Assembly: GCA_002309795.1 (NCBI GenBank)
Contig: DBXZ01000015.1
Coordinates: 16,786 to 27,454, forward strand
Origin: Bacteroidales bacterium UBA1199
GTDB lineage: Bacteria; Bacteroidota; Bacteroidia; Bacteroidales; UBA932
Length of the DNA: 10,669 nt
Reading direction: 5' to 3'
Shown here in pieces: positions 1 through 7,245 of this stretch. Below the pieces are notes generated by a model. The model was not told the DNA's origin and ran no database searches. It saw nothing but the letters and a program-made list of their open reading frames with translations. The translations under genes were made by a program, and so were the position numbers. Within the stretch, counting starts at the first letter, position 1. Each line of letters opens with the position of its first letter.

Positions 1-549
1 TTCATGTGGAACAACTTCTTCTCGCACATCGATATCCCCAGGGAGAATGTCCACATTCTCAACGGCAACGCCAAGGATCTCGAGGCTGAGTGCATCAACT
101 ACGAGAAGCAGATTACCGAATTCGGCGGAATCGAACTCTTCATGGGCGGTATCGGCCCCGACGGCCATATTGCCTTCAACGAGCCGGGTTCGTCGCTGAG
201 TTCGCGCACCCGCGTGAAGTCGCTGACCACCGATACGATTATCGCCAACTCCCGCTTCTTCGACAACGACATCAACCTGGTTCCGAAGACCGCACTGACG
301 GTGGGCGTAGGAACCGTGATGGATGCACGCGAAGTGCTGATCCTGGCCAACGGCCACAACAAGGCCCGCGCACTCGCTCACGCAGTCGAGGGTTGTGTGA
401 CCCACATGTGGACCATCTCCGTCCTGCAGCTGCACCCGAAGGGCGTGATCGTCTGCGACGACGCCGCTACCGTGGAGCTCAAGGTGGGCACGGTCAACTA
501 TTATAAGGATATTGAAAGAGGAAACCTCGACCCCGACCGCATGATCTAG
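1..549 (+). CDS. nagB: Glucosamine-6-phosphate deaminase (NagB), 3' part
   Basis: Cytosolic enzyme that isomerises and deaminates glucosamine 6-phosphate to fructose 6-phosphate and ammonia, feeding amino sugars into glycolysis. The reading frame is open from base 1, so about the first third of the protein (roughly 87 residues against the 266-residue E. coli enzyme, including the catalytic Asp72 region) lies outside the window. Visible is the family signature [15 protein letters not shown] at 142-186. Its Asp (codon 160-162), His and Glu match E. coli Asp141, His143 and Glu148. The following [10 protein letters not shown] keeps the residues equivalent to Ser151, Arg158 and Lys160 of the E. 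coli allosteric GlcNAc6P site, so allosteric activation is plausible (inference). The ANSRFFDND and [18 protein letters not shown] blocks are also typical. The stop TAG at 547-549 overlaps the stop of the convergent gene. The promoter is not in the window. Identification is firm. Confidence 0.96.
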   Translation, partial: FMWNNFFSHIDIPRENVHILNGNAKDLEAECINYEKQITEFGGIELFMGGIGPDGHIAFNEPGSSLSSRTRVKSLTTDTIIANSRFFDNDINLVPKTALTVGVGTVMDAREVLILANGHNKARALAHAVEGCVTHMWTISVLQLHPKGVIVCDDAATVELKVGTVNYYKDIERGNLDPDRMI

Positions 550-1682
550 TGCGTCGGGTCGACGACGACCTTAACGGTATTGTCAGGGCGGTATTCGATG
601 TCCCGCGTGTGGACGTTGACATATCCGCCCTCTTCATTTGTCTTCACGAAACGGATGCTGTTCTGCAGCAGGTCCATCGGATAGTATTCCACAAAGTCGA
701 GGAAGGCGTTCCCCAGGTCGTAGAGGGTGGCGATAAAGTAGGTGAGGATGTCGTAGCCCTGGTAGGCGTACTGGCTGGGCTCCGTGTTGTAGAGCGCGCG
801 GTATTTCAGGATGAAATTGCGGGTCTCCTCGTTGGTGTATTCCACGTAATAAGGAGTGGAGACGCGCAGTCCCAGTTTGTAGAGGCTGGAGGCGTCGATC
901 GTCTCGAAATTGCGGATCCGGTTGGAGGCGTAAAGCGTCACCGGAATGTTGTAGAGGGTGGTCAGGAGGTTCATGTTGCGCACCACGTCGGAGGCAAACG
1001 CCTCGTCTTCAGAGGCAAGCAGCACGCGCTGCGGCAGAATCTCCTCGCCGGGATTCATCTGGTCGCGCAGCTCTTCGGTAATCAGGCGGCCGCGCAGCAC
1101 CTCGTAGGAAATCTTGCGGTAAGGGACACCGGCCGCGGTCAGTGCCAGTTCGTAGCGGGCCTCCAGCCGTTCCTCCTCCGGGGAGACCGGATTGGAGAAG
1201 AGGGTCACGGGGCCCTCGCCTTCGGCCTTGAGCCGAGCCACCAGATTGGCGGCCTGCCGGTCGGGCGAAGTGGGAACCTGGAAGAAGTAGGGGTTGTCGC
1301 TTACATAATCTTCCGCCGCCGGGTCCAGCGGAGAGACGAAGGGTGTCCGGAATAGTTTGCAGATACGCTGGATCAGCAGCATCTCGGCGGCGCGCACCGG
1401 ACCGATGATGACATCGTTCTTGAAGAGGCCGTCGTTCAGGTCTTCGTCGTTGTCGTTCAGGTGCAGCAGGTCGATCACCGTCAGCTGGATATCCACGCCG
1501 GCATTGCGCTGGTTTTCAACAGCCAGCAGCGCTCCGGCGTAGAAATCGAGGTAATTGACGGACGGCGCTCCGGATGCGGCGTCGAAGGGAAGGATCACGG
1601 CCACCTTCACCGACCGTGCGCCCGCATTGGTGAAAATGCAGGCGCACAATACGATACAAAGGATGGTCCGGAGCCTTTTCAC
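546..1682 (-). CDS. Exported periplasmic-binding-fold type I (Peripla_BP_6-like) protein
   Basis: Predicted exported 378-residue protein with a type I solute-binding fold like that of amino-acid ABC-transporter binding proteins. The N-terminus [21 protein letters not shown] is a signal peptide; AGA (residues 20-22) is the likely cleavage site, and a weak lipobox-like LCAC at 12-15 is an alternative. The fold is supported by [10 protein letters not shown] (25-34), then [16 protein letters not shown], then [10 protein letters not shown] (91-100), TPFVSPLDP (113-121) and [13 protein letters not shown]. No LysM domain is seen, although many Bacteroidota relatives carry one. No permease or ATPase gene is adjacent, so transport is unproven; a ligand-sensing or envelope-assembly role, as for the LpoA fold, is an alternative. 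The start is GTG (1682-1680), chosen because it begins just before the signal peptide and lies only 6 nt after the upstream skp-like stop. That spacing suggests cotranscription and translational coupling. The ligand is unknown. Confidence 0.8.
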   Translation of the reverse strand: MKRLRTILCIVLCACIFTNAGARSVKVAVILPFDAASGAPSVNYLDFYAGALLAVENQRNAGVDIQLTVIDLLHLNDNDEDLNDGLFKNDVIIGPVRAAEMLLIQRICKLFRTPFVSPLDPAAEDYVSDNPYFFQVPTSPDRQAANLVARLKAEGEGPVTLFSNPVSPEEERLEARYELALTAAGVPYRKISYEVLRGRLITEELRDQMNPGEEILPQRVLLASEDEAFASDVVRNMNLLTTLYNIPVTLYASNRIRNFETIDASSLYKLGLRVSTPYYVEYTNEETRNFILKYRALYNTEPSQYAYQGYDILTYFIATLYDLGNAFLDFVEYYPMDLLQNSIRFVKTNEEGGYVNVHTRDIEYRPDNTVKVVVDPTH

Positions 1683-1688
1683 GGTACG

Positions 1689-2294
1689 TTAGCGGTTGCG
1701 CTTCTTGATGTACTCGTTGTTGAGGCCTTCCACGATCTCGGCGGTGATGTCGAGAGCCGGGTTGCCGACGATCACCACGTTGGTTGCAGCGCTCGTGGTG
1801 AGGATGGCAGCGAAGTTATGCTGCTCGTTGTAGCGCTCCAGATAGGTGGTAACTGCGTCCATCACCTGGTTCATCATCACGTTGTTCTCTTCCATCAGCT
1901 CTGCCTGGCGCTGTGCGGCGAGATTCTGGAGATCCTGCTGGCGCTGGAGCAGCGTCTGCTGCTGCTTCTCTGCTGCGGAACGGGTCAGGAGTCCCTTGCT
2001 GATCTGATTCTCAAAGGCTTTGCCGTCGCTTTCCAGCTTGCGGCTCTTCTTGTTGAGGTCGGATTCGATGGCCTGTTTCTTGGCGTCGAGTTCGCCGCTC
2101 AGGTCGCTGTACATGTCGTACTTGAGGATCAGGGAGTCGATACGGACATAAACGATGTCGCCTGCGGAAGCCGTCACGGCTTCACCTTCAGCGGCCGGTT
2201 TTGCGCCGCTCTTCGGGCATGCCAGTGCAATGATCAGGGCCGCAACTGCGAGAACGGCAGCCACGACGCTGAGGATGAGAGGTGTTTTCTTCAT
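1689..2294 (-). CDS. OmpH/Skp-like protein with N-terminal membrane anchor or lipobox
   Basis: Predicted 201-residue envelope protein of the OmpH/Skp periplasmic chaperone family. Residues 4-25 form a long hydrophobic segment ending in IALAC (Cys26). This could be a lipoprotein signal, since it fits the permissive PROSITE lipobox, or an uncleaved transmembrane anchor; it differs from the plain Ala-X-Ala signals of the two Skp-like genes at 7246 and 7771. An Ala/Pro/Gly/Glu-rich linker follows (about 27-45), then a beta strand GDIVYVRIDSL (45-55). Next comes a long Gln/Lys/Glu-rich coiled-coil helix (about 54-157), and the C-terminal strands FAAILTTSAATNVVIVGNPALDIT complete the Skp core. The start is the ATG at 2294-2292; the open frame extends 15 codons upstream but through the predicted promoter, and MKK plus the hydrophobic stretch begins here. 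No Shine-Dalgarno is present; an A/T-rich leader precedes the ATG. It forms a pair with the downstream binding-fold gene (6 nt gap). Confidence 0.82.
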   Translation of the reverse strand: MKKTPLILSVVAAVLAVAALIIALACPKSGAKPAAEGEAVTASAGDIVYVRIDSLILKYDMYSDLSGELDAKKQAIESDLNKKSRKLESDGKAFENQISKGLLTRSAAEKQQQTLLQRQQDLQNLAAQRQAELMEENNVMMNQVMDAVTTYLERYNEQHNFAAILTTSAATNVVIVGNPALDITAEIVEGLNNEYIKKRNR

Positions 2295-2336
2295 AAAAGT
2301 ATTATTGTTTGTTTGGTTTGCTTTTGCTGTAAACTG

Positions 2337-2344
2337 CAAAGGTA
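2337..2344 (-). promoter_or_regulatory. Bacteroidota -7 element TACCTTTG
   Basis: On the minus strand the sequence reads TACCTTTG, a full match to the Bacteroidota primary-sigma -7 consensus TAnnTTTG. It starts one base after the pdxJ stop codon and about 42 nt before the ATG of the Skp-like gene. No good TTTG-type -33 element is visible at the usual distance, where the DNA is pdxJ coding sequence. It suggests that the skp-like / binding-protein pair can be transcribed separately from pdxJ. Confidence 0.55.
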
Positions 2345-2345
2345 A

Positions 2346-3065
2346 TCAATTATCTGCAAGTTCGTTCAGGTAGGCCTGTACCGTGTGCTCCAGCCCCAGG
2401 TAGAGGGCGTCGCAGATCAGGGCGTGGCCGATCGACACCTCTGACAGCGCCGGGATGCACTTGCGGAAATAGCGGAGGTTTACCAGGTTCAGGTCGTGGC
2501 CGGCGTTGAGTTCCAGCCCGCAGCGGACCGCCTCTTCCGCCGCAGTCACGTACGGGGCGATCGCCTGCTCACGGTTGACGGTGTAGTCGCGTGCATAGGC
2601 CTCTGTATAGAGTTCCACGCGGCGGCAGCCCGTCTCGGCGGCATAGCGGATCATCTCCGGCACAGGGTCGATAAAGATGGAGGTGCGGATTCCCTCGTCG
2701 TTGAAGAGCTTGCAGATGCGCTTCAGGTAGGGGAGGTTGTCACGCGTGTTCCAGCCGGCGTTGGAGGTGAGCACGTTCTCCGCATCGGGCACCAGCGTCA
2801 CCTGGGCCGGGTGGACTTTGCACACCAGTTCTATGAAGGATTCGATGGGATTTCCTTCGATGTTGAATTCCGTGGTCAGGATGGGTTTCAGGGCCGTCAC
2901 GTCGTCGTAGCGGATGTGGCGCCCGTCCGGTCTGGGATGAACGGTAATTCCCTGAGCGCCAAAACGTTCGATATCTATTGCCGCCTTCAGTACATCCGGC
3001 ATGTTGCCACCTCGCGCATTGCGGAGCGTGGCGATTTTGTTGATATTTACACTTAATTTCGTCAT
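2346..3065 (-). CDS. pdxJ: Pyridoxine 5'-phosphate synthase (PdxJ)
   Basis: Cytosolic TIM-barrel enzyme of DXP-dependent vitamin B6 synthesis. It condenses 1-deoxyxylulose 5-phosphate with 3-amino-2-oxopropyl phosphate to give pyridoxine 5'-phosphate. The 239 residues match the usual family length. Conserved blocks are [19 protein letters not shown] (6-24), [13 protein letters not shown] (40-52), TTEFNIEG (64-71), ELYTEAYA (151-158) and [11 protein letters not shown] (186-196). His43, Arg45, His50, Glu70 and His190 correspond to E. coli His45, Arg47, His52, Glu72 and His193. Lys10, where E. coli has His, is as I remember it from Bacteroidota enzymes. The ATG at 3065-3063 was chosen because the family alignment starts there. 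The same frame stays open upstream for 214 codons, but only as antisense of nadK. PdxA and other B6 genes are not in view. Transcribed divergently from nadK. Confidence 0.96.
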   Translation of the reverse strand: MTKLSVNINKIATLRNARGGNMPDVLKAAIDIERFGAQGITVHPRPDGRHIRYDDVTALKPILTTEFNIEGNPIESFIELVCKVHPAQVTLVPDAENVLTSNAGWNTRDNLPYLKRICKLFNDEGIRTSIFIDPVPEMIRYAAETGCRRVELYTEAYARDYTVNREQAIAPYVTAAEEAVRCGLELNAGHDLNLVNLRYFRKCIPALSEVSIGHALICDALYLGLEHTVQAYLNELADN

Positions 3066-3071
3066 ACCTTG

Positions 3072-3079
3072 CAAAATTA
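3072..3079 (-). promoter_or_regulatory. Bacteroidota -7 element TAATTTTG for pdxJ
   Basis: The minus strand reads TAATTTTG, a full match to TAnnTTTG, ending only 6 nt before the pdxJ ATG. If used, the transcript would have almost no leader (a few nucleotides). A TTTTTG about 23 nt upstream could act as a -33 element, although the spacing is slightly long. A 7-of-8 match TACCTTTT (3094 to 3087) is a rival giving a leader of roughly 18 nt. The 13-mer GTGTAATTTTGCA around this element recurs before bamA. Confidence 0.5.
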
Positions 3080-3092
3080 CACCAAAAAAAGG

Positions 3093-3100
3093 TAAATTTG
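3093..3100 (+). promoter_or_regulatory. Bacteroidota -7 element TAAATTTG for the nadK operon
   Basis: TAAATTTG fully matches TAnnTTTG and lies 22 nt before the nadK ATG. A TTG at 3069-3071 sits 21 nt upstream, near the expected -33 spacing. It would drive nadK-uppS, and perhaps read on into bamA and the ompH genes. It lies back to back with the pdxJ promoter in the 57-bp divergent gap. Confidence 0.6.
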
Positions 3101-3122
3101 AACAAAAATACAGGATTCCCAA

Positions 3123-3956
3123 ATGAAGATAGCGATTCTCGGCAGAGAGCCCGAAGGCCGTTCCCTCGAAAATGCCGCCAGGCTTCTTGAGACTGCCAGC
3201 AAAAGCGGTGCCACGTTGTGTTATGTTGATTCCCGCAAGGGACTGCCGGAAGGGACGGACGTGCTGCTCACCCTGGGCGGCGACGGCACCTTTCTCTCTT
3301 CGCTCCCGTGCGTGCGCGACAGCGGCATCCCGGTGGTCGGCATCAACCTGGGGCGGTTGGGATTCCTGACGGCCGCGGAGGCCGATTCCGCTTCCGAGGC
3401 GCTTGCAGCCATCATTCGGGGGGACTACTCCGTGCAGGAGCGCTCCCTGCTGACGGTGACGCCGGAAGAGGCCGTACTGCCCGGGGAATTCTACCCTTAC
3501 GCGCTCAACGAGATCTCCTTCTCCGGTGAACGCCGCGAGATGGTGGCCGTCGCGCTCACCATCAATTCGCGCCGGCTGCCCGTTTTCTGGGCCGACGGAC
3601 TGGTGGTGGCCACGCCCACCGGCAGCACCGCCTGGTCGCTGAGCCTGGGCGGCCCCATCGTCCTGCCGGATTCCCAGGTGGCCGTGATCACGCCCATCGC
3701 GCCGCACAATCTCAACGTCCGCCCGATGGTCGTCCCGCTGGACGCTTCGATCGAAGTCTCTGTCACTTCCATCCGCGGACAGGTGGTCCTTTCGGCCGAC
3801 GACCGCACGGCCGTCTTTGAATCGCCGTTCCGTGCGCGCATTTCGCGCGGCGACTTTTCCCTCCGCTGTATCTCCTTATCAGACAATAATTTTATAGATG
3901 CGCTCCGCAGCAAGCTCCACTGGGGCGAAGACGGGCGCCAAAACCATAAGCTATGA
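3123..3956 (+). CDS. nadK: NAD kinase (NadK)
   Basis: Cytosolic enzyme that phosphorylates NAD+ at the 2'-hydroxyl of its adenosine ribose to make NADP+, the only de novo route to NADP(H). The 277-residue product has the family landmarks in order: [11 protein letters not shown] (50-60, with the GGDG motif at 52-55 that binds the phosphate donor and contains the catalytic Asp), [12 protein letters not shown] (73-84), LNEISFS (128-134, the Asn-Glu pair that binds NAD), [21 protein letters not shown] (158-178) and [16 protein letters not shown] (190-205). The length is normal for Bacteroidota. The ATG at 3123 follows the divergent promoter directly, with no Shine-Dalgarno, which is usual in this phylum. 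The stop TGA overlaps the uppS start as ATGA (3953-3956), so translational coupling is likely. Confidence 0.96.
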   Translation: MKIAILGREPEGRSLENAARLLETASKSGATLCYVDSRKGLPEGTDVLLTLGGDGTFLSSLPCVRDSGIPVVGINLGRLGFLTAAEADSASEALAAIIRGDYSVQERSLLTVTPEEAVLPGEFYPYALNEISFSGERREMVAVALTINSRRLPVFWADGLVVATPTGSTAWSLSLGGPIVLPDSQVAVITPIAPHNLNVRPMVVPLDASIEVSVTSIRGQVVLSADDRTAVFESPFRARISRGDFSLRCISLSDNNFIDALRSKLHWGEDGRQNHKL

Positions 3957-4666
3957 CAGAAGTCCCGCAACACGTCACCATCATCATGGATGGCAACGGC
4001 CGCTGGGCCCGCAAGCAGGGCAAACAGCGGCTGTTCGGTCACAAAGAAGGGGTGGAATCAGTCCGCGCCTGCCTGGAATTCGCGGTGGAAAAGGGAATCC
4101 GGTACCTGAGCGTATTCGCCTTTTCGGAAGAGAACTGGAACCGTCCGGAAGAGGAGGTCTCCGGTCTGATGGCGCTGATGTTCAAGTCGGTGCTCAACGA
4201 AGAAAAAACCTTCATGCGCAACAACGTCCGCTTCCGCGTGATCGGGGACCTCGGCCGCCTCAAACCGGACCTGCTCCGCGTCGTGCAGGGGCTGGAGGAG
4301 CGGACCGCCGCCAACACCGGCACCACGCTGGTCGTGATGCTGAGCTACAGCGGAAAATGGGACATCGCGCAGGCCGCGCAGCGCTACGCCGACGACGCCC
4401 TGGCCGCCCAGCGGGAGGGGAGGACGCCCGAACCGCTCACGGAAGAGCGTTTCGCCTCTTACCTGAGCACCGCGGGCATCCCCGATCCCGACCTGATGAT
4501 CCGCACCAGCGGCGAGCAGCGCATCAGCAATTATATGCTCTGGCAGTGCGCCTACACGGAGTTTTACTATACCGACGTCCTTTGGCCTGATTTTCGCAAA
4601 AACGAGTTTGCACGCGCATTGGAAGCCTTTTCCACCCGCGACCGGAGATACGGAAAAATAAAATAG
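3953..4666 (+). CDS. uppS: Undecaprenyl diphosphate synthase (cis-prenyltransferase, UppS)
   Basis: Cytosolic, membrane-associated cis-prenyltransferase. It adds isopentenyl units to farnesyl diphosphate to form undecaprenyl diphosphate, the precursor of the lipid carrier for peptidoglycan and surface polysaccharides. The 237-residue product shows IIMDGNGRWARKQG (10-23) with Asp13 equivalent to the catalytic E. coli Asp26, FGHKEG with His30 (E. coli His43), FAFSEENWNRP (56-66), and RTSGEQRISNYMLWQCAYTEF (184-204) with Arg184, Arg190 and Glu203 matching E. coli Arg194, Arg200 and Glu213. All key residues are present. The start ATG overlaps the nadK stop by 4 nt. Upstream of bamA with a 42-nt gap that carries its own promoter-like element. 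The substrate chain length (C55) is inferred from the family. Confidence 0.95.
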   Translation: MTEVPQHVTIIMDGNGRWARKQGKQRLFGHKEGVESVRACLEFAVEKGIRYLSVFAFSEENWNRPEEEVSGLMALMFKSVLNEEKTFMRNNVRFRVIGDLGRLKPDLLRVVQGLEERTAANTGTTLVVMLSYSGKWDIAQAAQRYADDALAAQREGRTPEPLTEERFASYLSTAGIPDPDLMIRTSGEQRISNYMLWQCAYTEFYYTDVLWPDFRKNEFARALEAFSTRDRRYGKIK

Positions 4667-4686
4667 GTATTCCCGAAAATTAAGTG

Positions 4687-4694
4687 TAATTTTG
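4687..4694 (+). promoter_or_regulatory. Bacteroidota -7 element TAATTTTG for bamA
   Basis: TAATTTTG matches TAnnTTTG and lies in the 42-nt uppS-bamA gap, 14 nt before the bamA ATG at 4709. The surrounding 13-mer GTGTAATTTTGCA (4684-4696) is identical to that at the pdxJ promoter. No clear TTTG -33 element is seen at the expected distance. It suggests an internal promoter that can raise bamA-ompH expression independently of nadK-uppS. Confidence 0.5.
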
Positions 4695-4708
4695 CAGACT
4701 TTATAAAA

Positions 4709-7234
4709 ATGATGAACAGACTCCTCAAGCCCTTTGTTTTTCTGGCCTTCTTCCTGGCCGTTTCCCTTTCAGGGAAGCCGGCTCTCGCCCAGGGTATCGA
4801 GGTGGACTATTCAAATCCCAAGTCCTATATAGTTGGCGGTGTCAACATCACCGGCCTGAAGTATCTTTCTGCCGACCAGCTGATTTCGGTGCTGGGCTTC
4901 CGCGAGGGTGACTCCGTGACCATCCCCAGCGAAGATGTTTCGAACGCCGTCAAACGCCTCTGGCTGCAGGGTGCAACCTCCAATGTAGGACTCTATATCG
5001 AGCGCCTCTCCGCCGCCCGCGATACCGCCTGGCTCCGCCTGGATATCGAAGAGCTGCCCCGCGTCCTGAAGTGGGAATACCGCGGTGTGCGCAACGGCGA
5101 ACGGGACGACCTCAAAGACAAGCTCAACCTGCGCCGCGGCAGCCAGCTCTCCGATTATGTGCTGACCACCTCCGTGGACCTGATCCGCGAATACTTCAAG
5201 GAGAAGGGTTTCCTGAATGTCGCGGTCGACGTGGAGCAGGAGCAGGACTCCATCATCAAGAACGCCACCAAGGTGACCTTCGTGGTCAACAAGGGCAAAA
5301 AGGTGAAGATCCGTGAGATCACCTACGAAGGCAACGAGGAGATCAGCAAGTACAAGCTCGACAAAACCATGAAGAAGACCAAGGACCGTTCCTGGTACAA
5401 CTTCTTCAAATCCAAGAAATTCAACGAAGAGGAATACGCCAACGACCGCAAGAGCCTGCTCGACGCCTTCAACGAGGCCGGCTACCGTGACGCCCGCGTG
5501 GTGCGCGACTCCATCTATGAGATCGAGGAGGGCCGCCTGGGCATCCACCTCGTCTTTGACGCCGGCCGGAAATACTACTTCCGCAACATCACCTGGACCG
5601 GCAACTCCGAATACGACGACGAGACGCTCAACTCCGTGCTGCACATAGACAAGGGTTCCATCTACGACATCATCACCATGGAGAAACGGCTCTACGGCGG
5701 TGACCAGAGCGAACTCTCGATTGCAAAACTCTACCGCGACAACGGATACCTCTTCTTCAACGTCACTCCGGTGGAAATCAACATCGAGGGCGATTCGGTA
5801 GACGTGGAGATGCGCCTGGTGGAGGGCAAACCCGCGAAGTTCAACAACATCATCATCAACGGCAATACGCTGACCAACGAAAAGGTGGTCCGCCGCGCGG
5901 TCTTCACCCGTCCGGGCTATCTCTTCCGCCAGACCGACTTCGAGCGCTCCATCCGCGAAATCTCCTCGATGGGCCACTTCGACCCGGAGGTCGCCGCCGA
6001 TCCGAACAGGGGCTACAACATCGTCCCGAACTCCATGAACAATACGGTGGACATCTCCTACAACGTGGAGGAGAAATCCAACAGCCAGATCGAGCTCAGC
6101 GGCGGCTGGGGCAACCGCATGTTCGTGGGTACGGTAGGTTTGAGCTTCAACAACTTCTCTACCTACAGCTTCTTCAAGAAAGAGGCGTGGCGCCCGGTTC
6201 CGCTGGGCGACGCGCAGCAGCTCTCCATCCGCTTCCAGACCAACGGTACTTACTATACCACGCTCTCGGCCAGCTTCGTGGAGCCGTGGCTGACGGGCAA
6301 GAAGCCGACTTCGCTCAGCATCTCCGCCTACTTCTCGCGCCAGACCAACTCCTTCATCTCATCGTACTACAGCGTCCTGAACAACGACCAGTACATGGAG
6401 GTCTACGGTGCGAACATCGGTCTGGGTACCCGCCTCAAATGGCCGGATACCTACTTCGTGTTCTACAGTTCGCTGGGCTGGCAGACCTATGAGCTGAAAG
6501 ACTGGAACTACTACTTTATCTACAGCACGGGCAAGTCCCACAACCTCAGCCTGACCTCCACGCTCTCGCGCAACTCCACCGACCAGTCCATCTATCCCCG
6601 TCAGGGCTCGGAGTTCTCCTTCACGATGCAGGTGACGCCGCCCTGGTCGCTGATGCGCAAGAACGCCTCTTCGATCGACTGGCAGTCCAAGAGCATCCAG
6701 GAACACTTCAAGTGGATCGAATACAACAAGTGGACCTTCAAGGGCGCGGTCTATACCCGCCTGCTCGGCGACCTGGTGCTGATGACCCGCGCGCACTTCG
6801 GCTATCTGGGCTACTACAACCGCAACTGGGGCTACTCGCCGTTCGAGGGCTTTATCGTGGGCGGTGACGGCATGTCGGGCTACAACACCTACGGCTCCGA
6901 GGTGATCGGCCTCCGCGGCTACGAGAACTACTCCCTGACGCCGTACATCAACGGCGCCTATGCCGGTAACGTCTACGACAAGTTTACCGTCGAGCTCCGC
7001 TACCCGCTTGTCATGCAACCTTCTTCCACCATCTACGCGCTGGCCTTCCTGGAGGCCGGTAACTGCTGGTCGGATATCCATAGTTTCAACCCGTTCCAGG
7101 TCAAGCGGAGCGCCGGTATCGGTCTCCGTGTCTTCCTGCCCATCGTCGGCCTGCTCGGTATCGACTGGGGCTACGGTTTCGACGCGACCTCGGACAAGAG
7201 TCAATTCCATTTCGTTATCGGTCAACAATTCTAA
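4709..7234 (+). CDS. bamA: Outer-membrane beta-barrel assembly factor BamA (Omp85)
   Basis: Central component of the BAM complex, which folds and inserts beta-barrel proteins into the outer membrane. The 841-residue product starts with a signal peptide (MMNRLLKPFVFLAFFLAVSL...), probably cleaved after ALA (25-27). Periplasmic POTRA-like repeats follow, by eye five: about 38-115, 116-196, 197-287, 288-374 and 375-455, each opening with a strand such as VNITGLKYLS, KIREITYEGNE or KFNNIIINGNTLTN. Residues about 460-841 form the barrel. LRGY (735-738) matches the conserved VRGF/Y motif of barrel loop 6, and the protein ends FHFVIGQQF, a C-terminal-Phe beta-signal. Two ATGs (4709 and 4712) are possible starts. 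There is no Shine-Dalgarno. Placement between uppS and two ompH genes is the usual Bacteroidota context. POTRA boundaries are approximate. Confidence 0.95.
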   Translation: MMNRLLKPFVFLAFFLAVSLSGKPALAQGIEVDYSNPKSYIVGGVNITGLKYLSADQLISVLGFREGDSVTIPSEDVSNAVKRLWLQGATSNVGLYIERLSAARDTAWLRLDIEELPRVLKWEYRGVRNGERDDLKDKLNLRRGSQLSDYVLTTSVDLIREYFKEKGFLNVAVDVEQEQDSIIKNATKVTFVVNKGKKVKIREITYEGNEEISKYKLDKTMKKTKDRSWYNFFKSKKFNEEEYANDRKSLLDAFNEAGYRDARVVRDSIYEIEEGRLGIHLVFDAGRKYYFRNITWTGNSEYDDETLNSVLHIDKGSIYDIITMEKRLYGGDQSELSIAKLYRDNGYLFFNVTPVEINIEGDSVDVEMRLVEGKPAKFNNIIINGNTLTNEKVVRRAVFTRPGYLFRQTDFERSIREISSMGHFDPEVAADPNRGYNIVPNSMNNTVDISYNVEEKSNSQIELSGGWGNRMFVGTVGLSFNNFSTYSFFKKEAWRPVPLGDAQQLSIRFQTNGTYYTTLSASFVEPWLTGKKPTSLSISAYFSRQTNSFISSYYSVLNNDQYMEVYGANIGLGTRLKWPDTYFVFYSSLGWQTYELKDWNYYFIYSTGKSHNLSLTSTLSRNSTDQSIYPRQGSEFSFTMQVTPPWSLMRKNASSIDWQSKSIQEHFKWIEYNKWTFKGAVYTRLLGDLVLMTRAHFGYLGYYNRNWGYSPFEGFIVGGDGMSGYNTYGSEVIGLRGYENYSLTPYINGAYAGNVYDKFTVELRYPLVMQPSSTIYALAFLEAGNCWSDIHSFNPFQVKRSAGIGLRVFLPIVGLLGIDWGYGFDATSDKSQFHFVIGQQF

Positions 7235-7245
7235 AGCATAAGATT

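Noticed and set aside
557..570. Small inverted repeat GGTCG-ACGA-CGACC just past nagB, as a possible terminator
   Set aside because: The stem is only 5 bp and is not followed by a T-run on the plus strand. It sits in the coding end of the convergent gene, so chance is likely.
549..1355. 268-codon plus-strand frame downstream of nagB
   Set aside because: It is the complement of the binding-fold gene, and its Val/His/Gly-rich translation matches no family.
1441..1470. Short TCGTCGTTGTCGTTC repeat-like tract
   Set aside because: It is simply Asn/Asp codon repetition ([11 protein letters not shown]) in the binding-fold protein, with no regular repeat unit.
2295..2339. 15 extra N-terminal codons (MQFTAKANQTNNNTF) for the Skp-like protein
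   Set aside because: They would precede a normal MKK signal or anchor sequence and would overlap the TACCTTTG element. The internal ATG at 2294 gives a standard exported protein.
3047..3059. Second exact 13-mer, AAATTAAGTGTAA, shared by the pdxJ start (minus) and the bamA upstream region (4677-4689)
   Set aside because: At pdxJ it lies inside codons for the conserved KLSVN residues, so coding constraint and A/T richness explain it better than a shared site.
3066..3707. Extension of the pdxJ frame 214 codons upstream, suggesting a fusion protein
   Set aside because: The extension is antisense to nadK and runs through the divergent promoter region. PdxJ homology begins exactly at [10 protein letters not shown] (3065).
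4811..5977. 388-codon antisense frame inside bamA, and a similar 289-codon one at 6359-7228
   Set aside because: Both are Val/Asp/Gly/His-rich shadows of the bamA frame with no start signals or recognisable domains.
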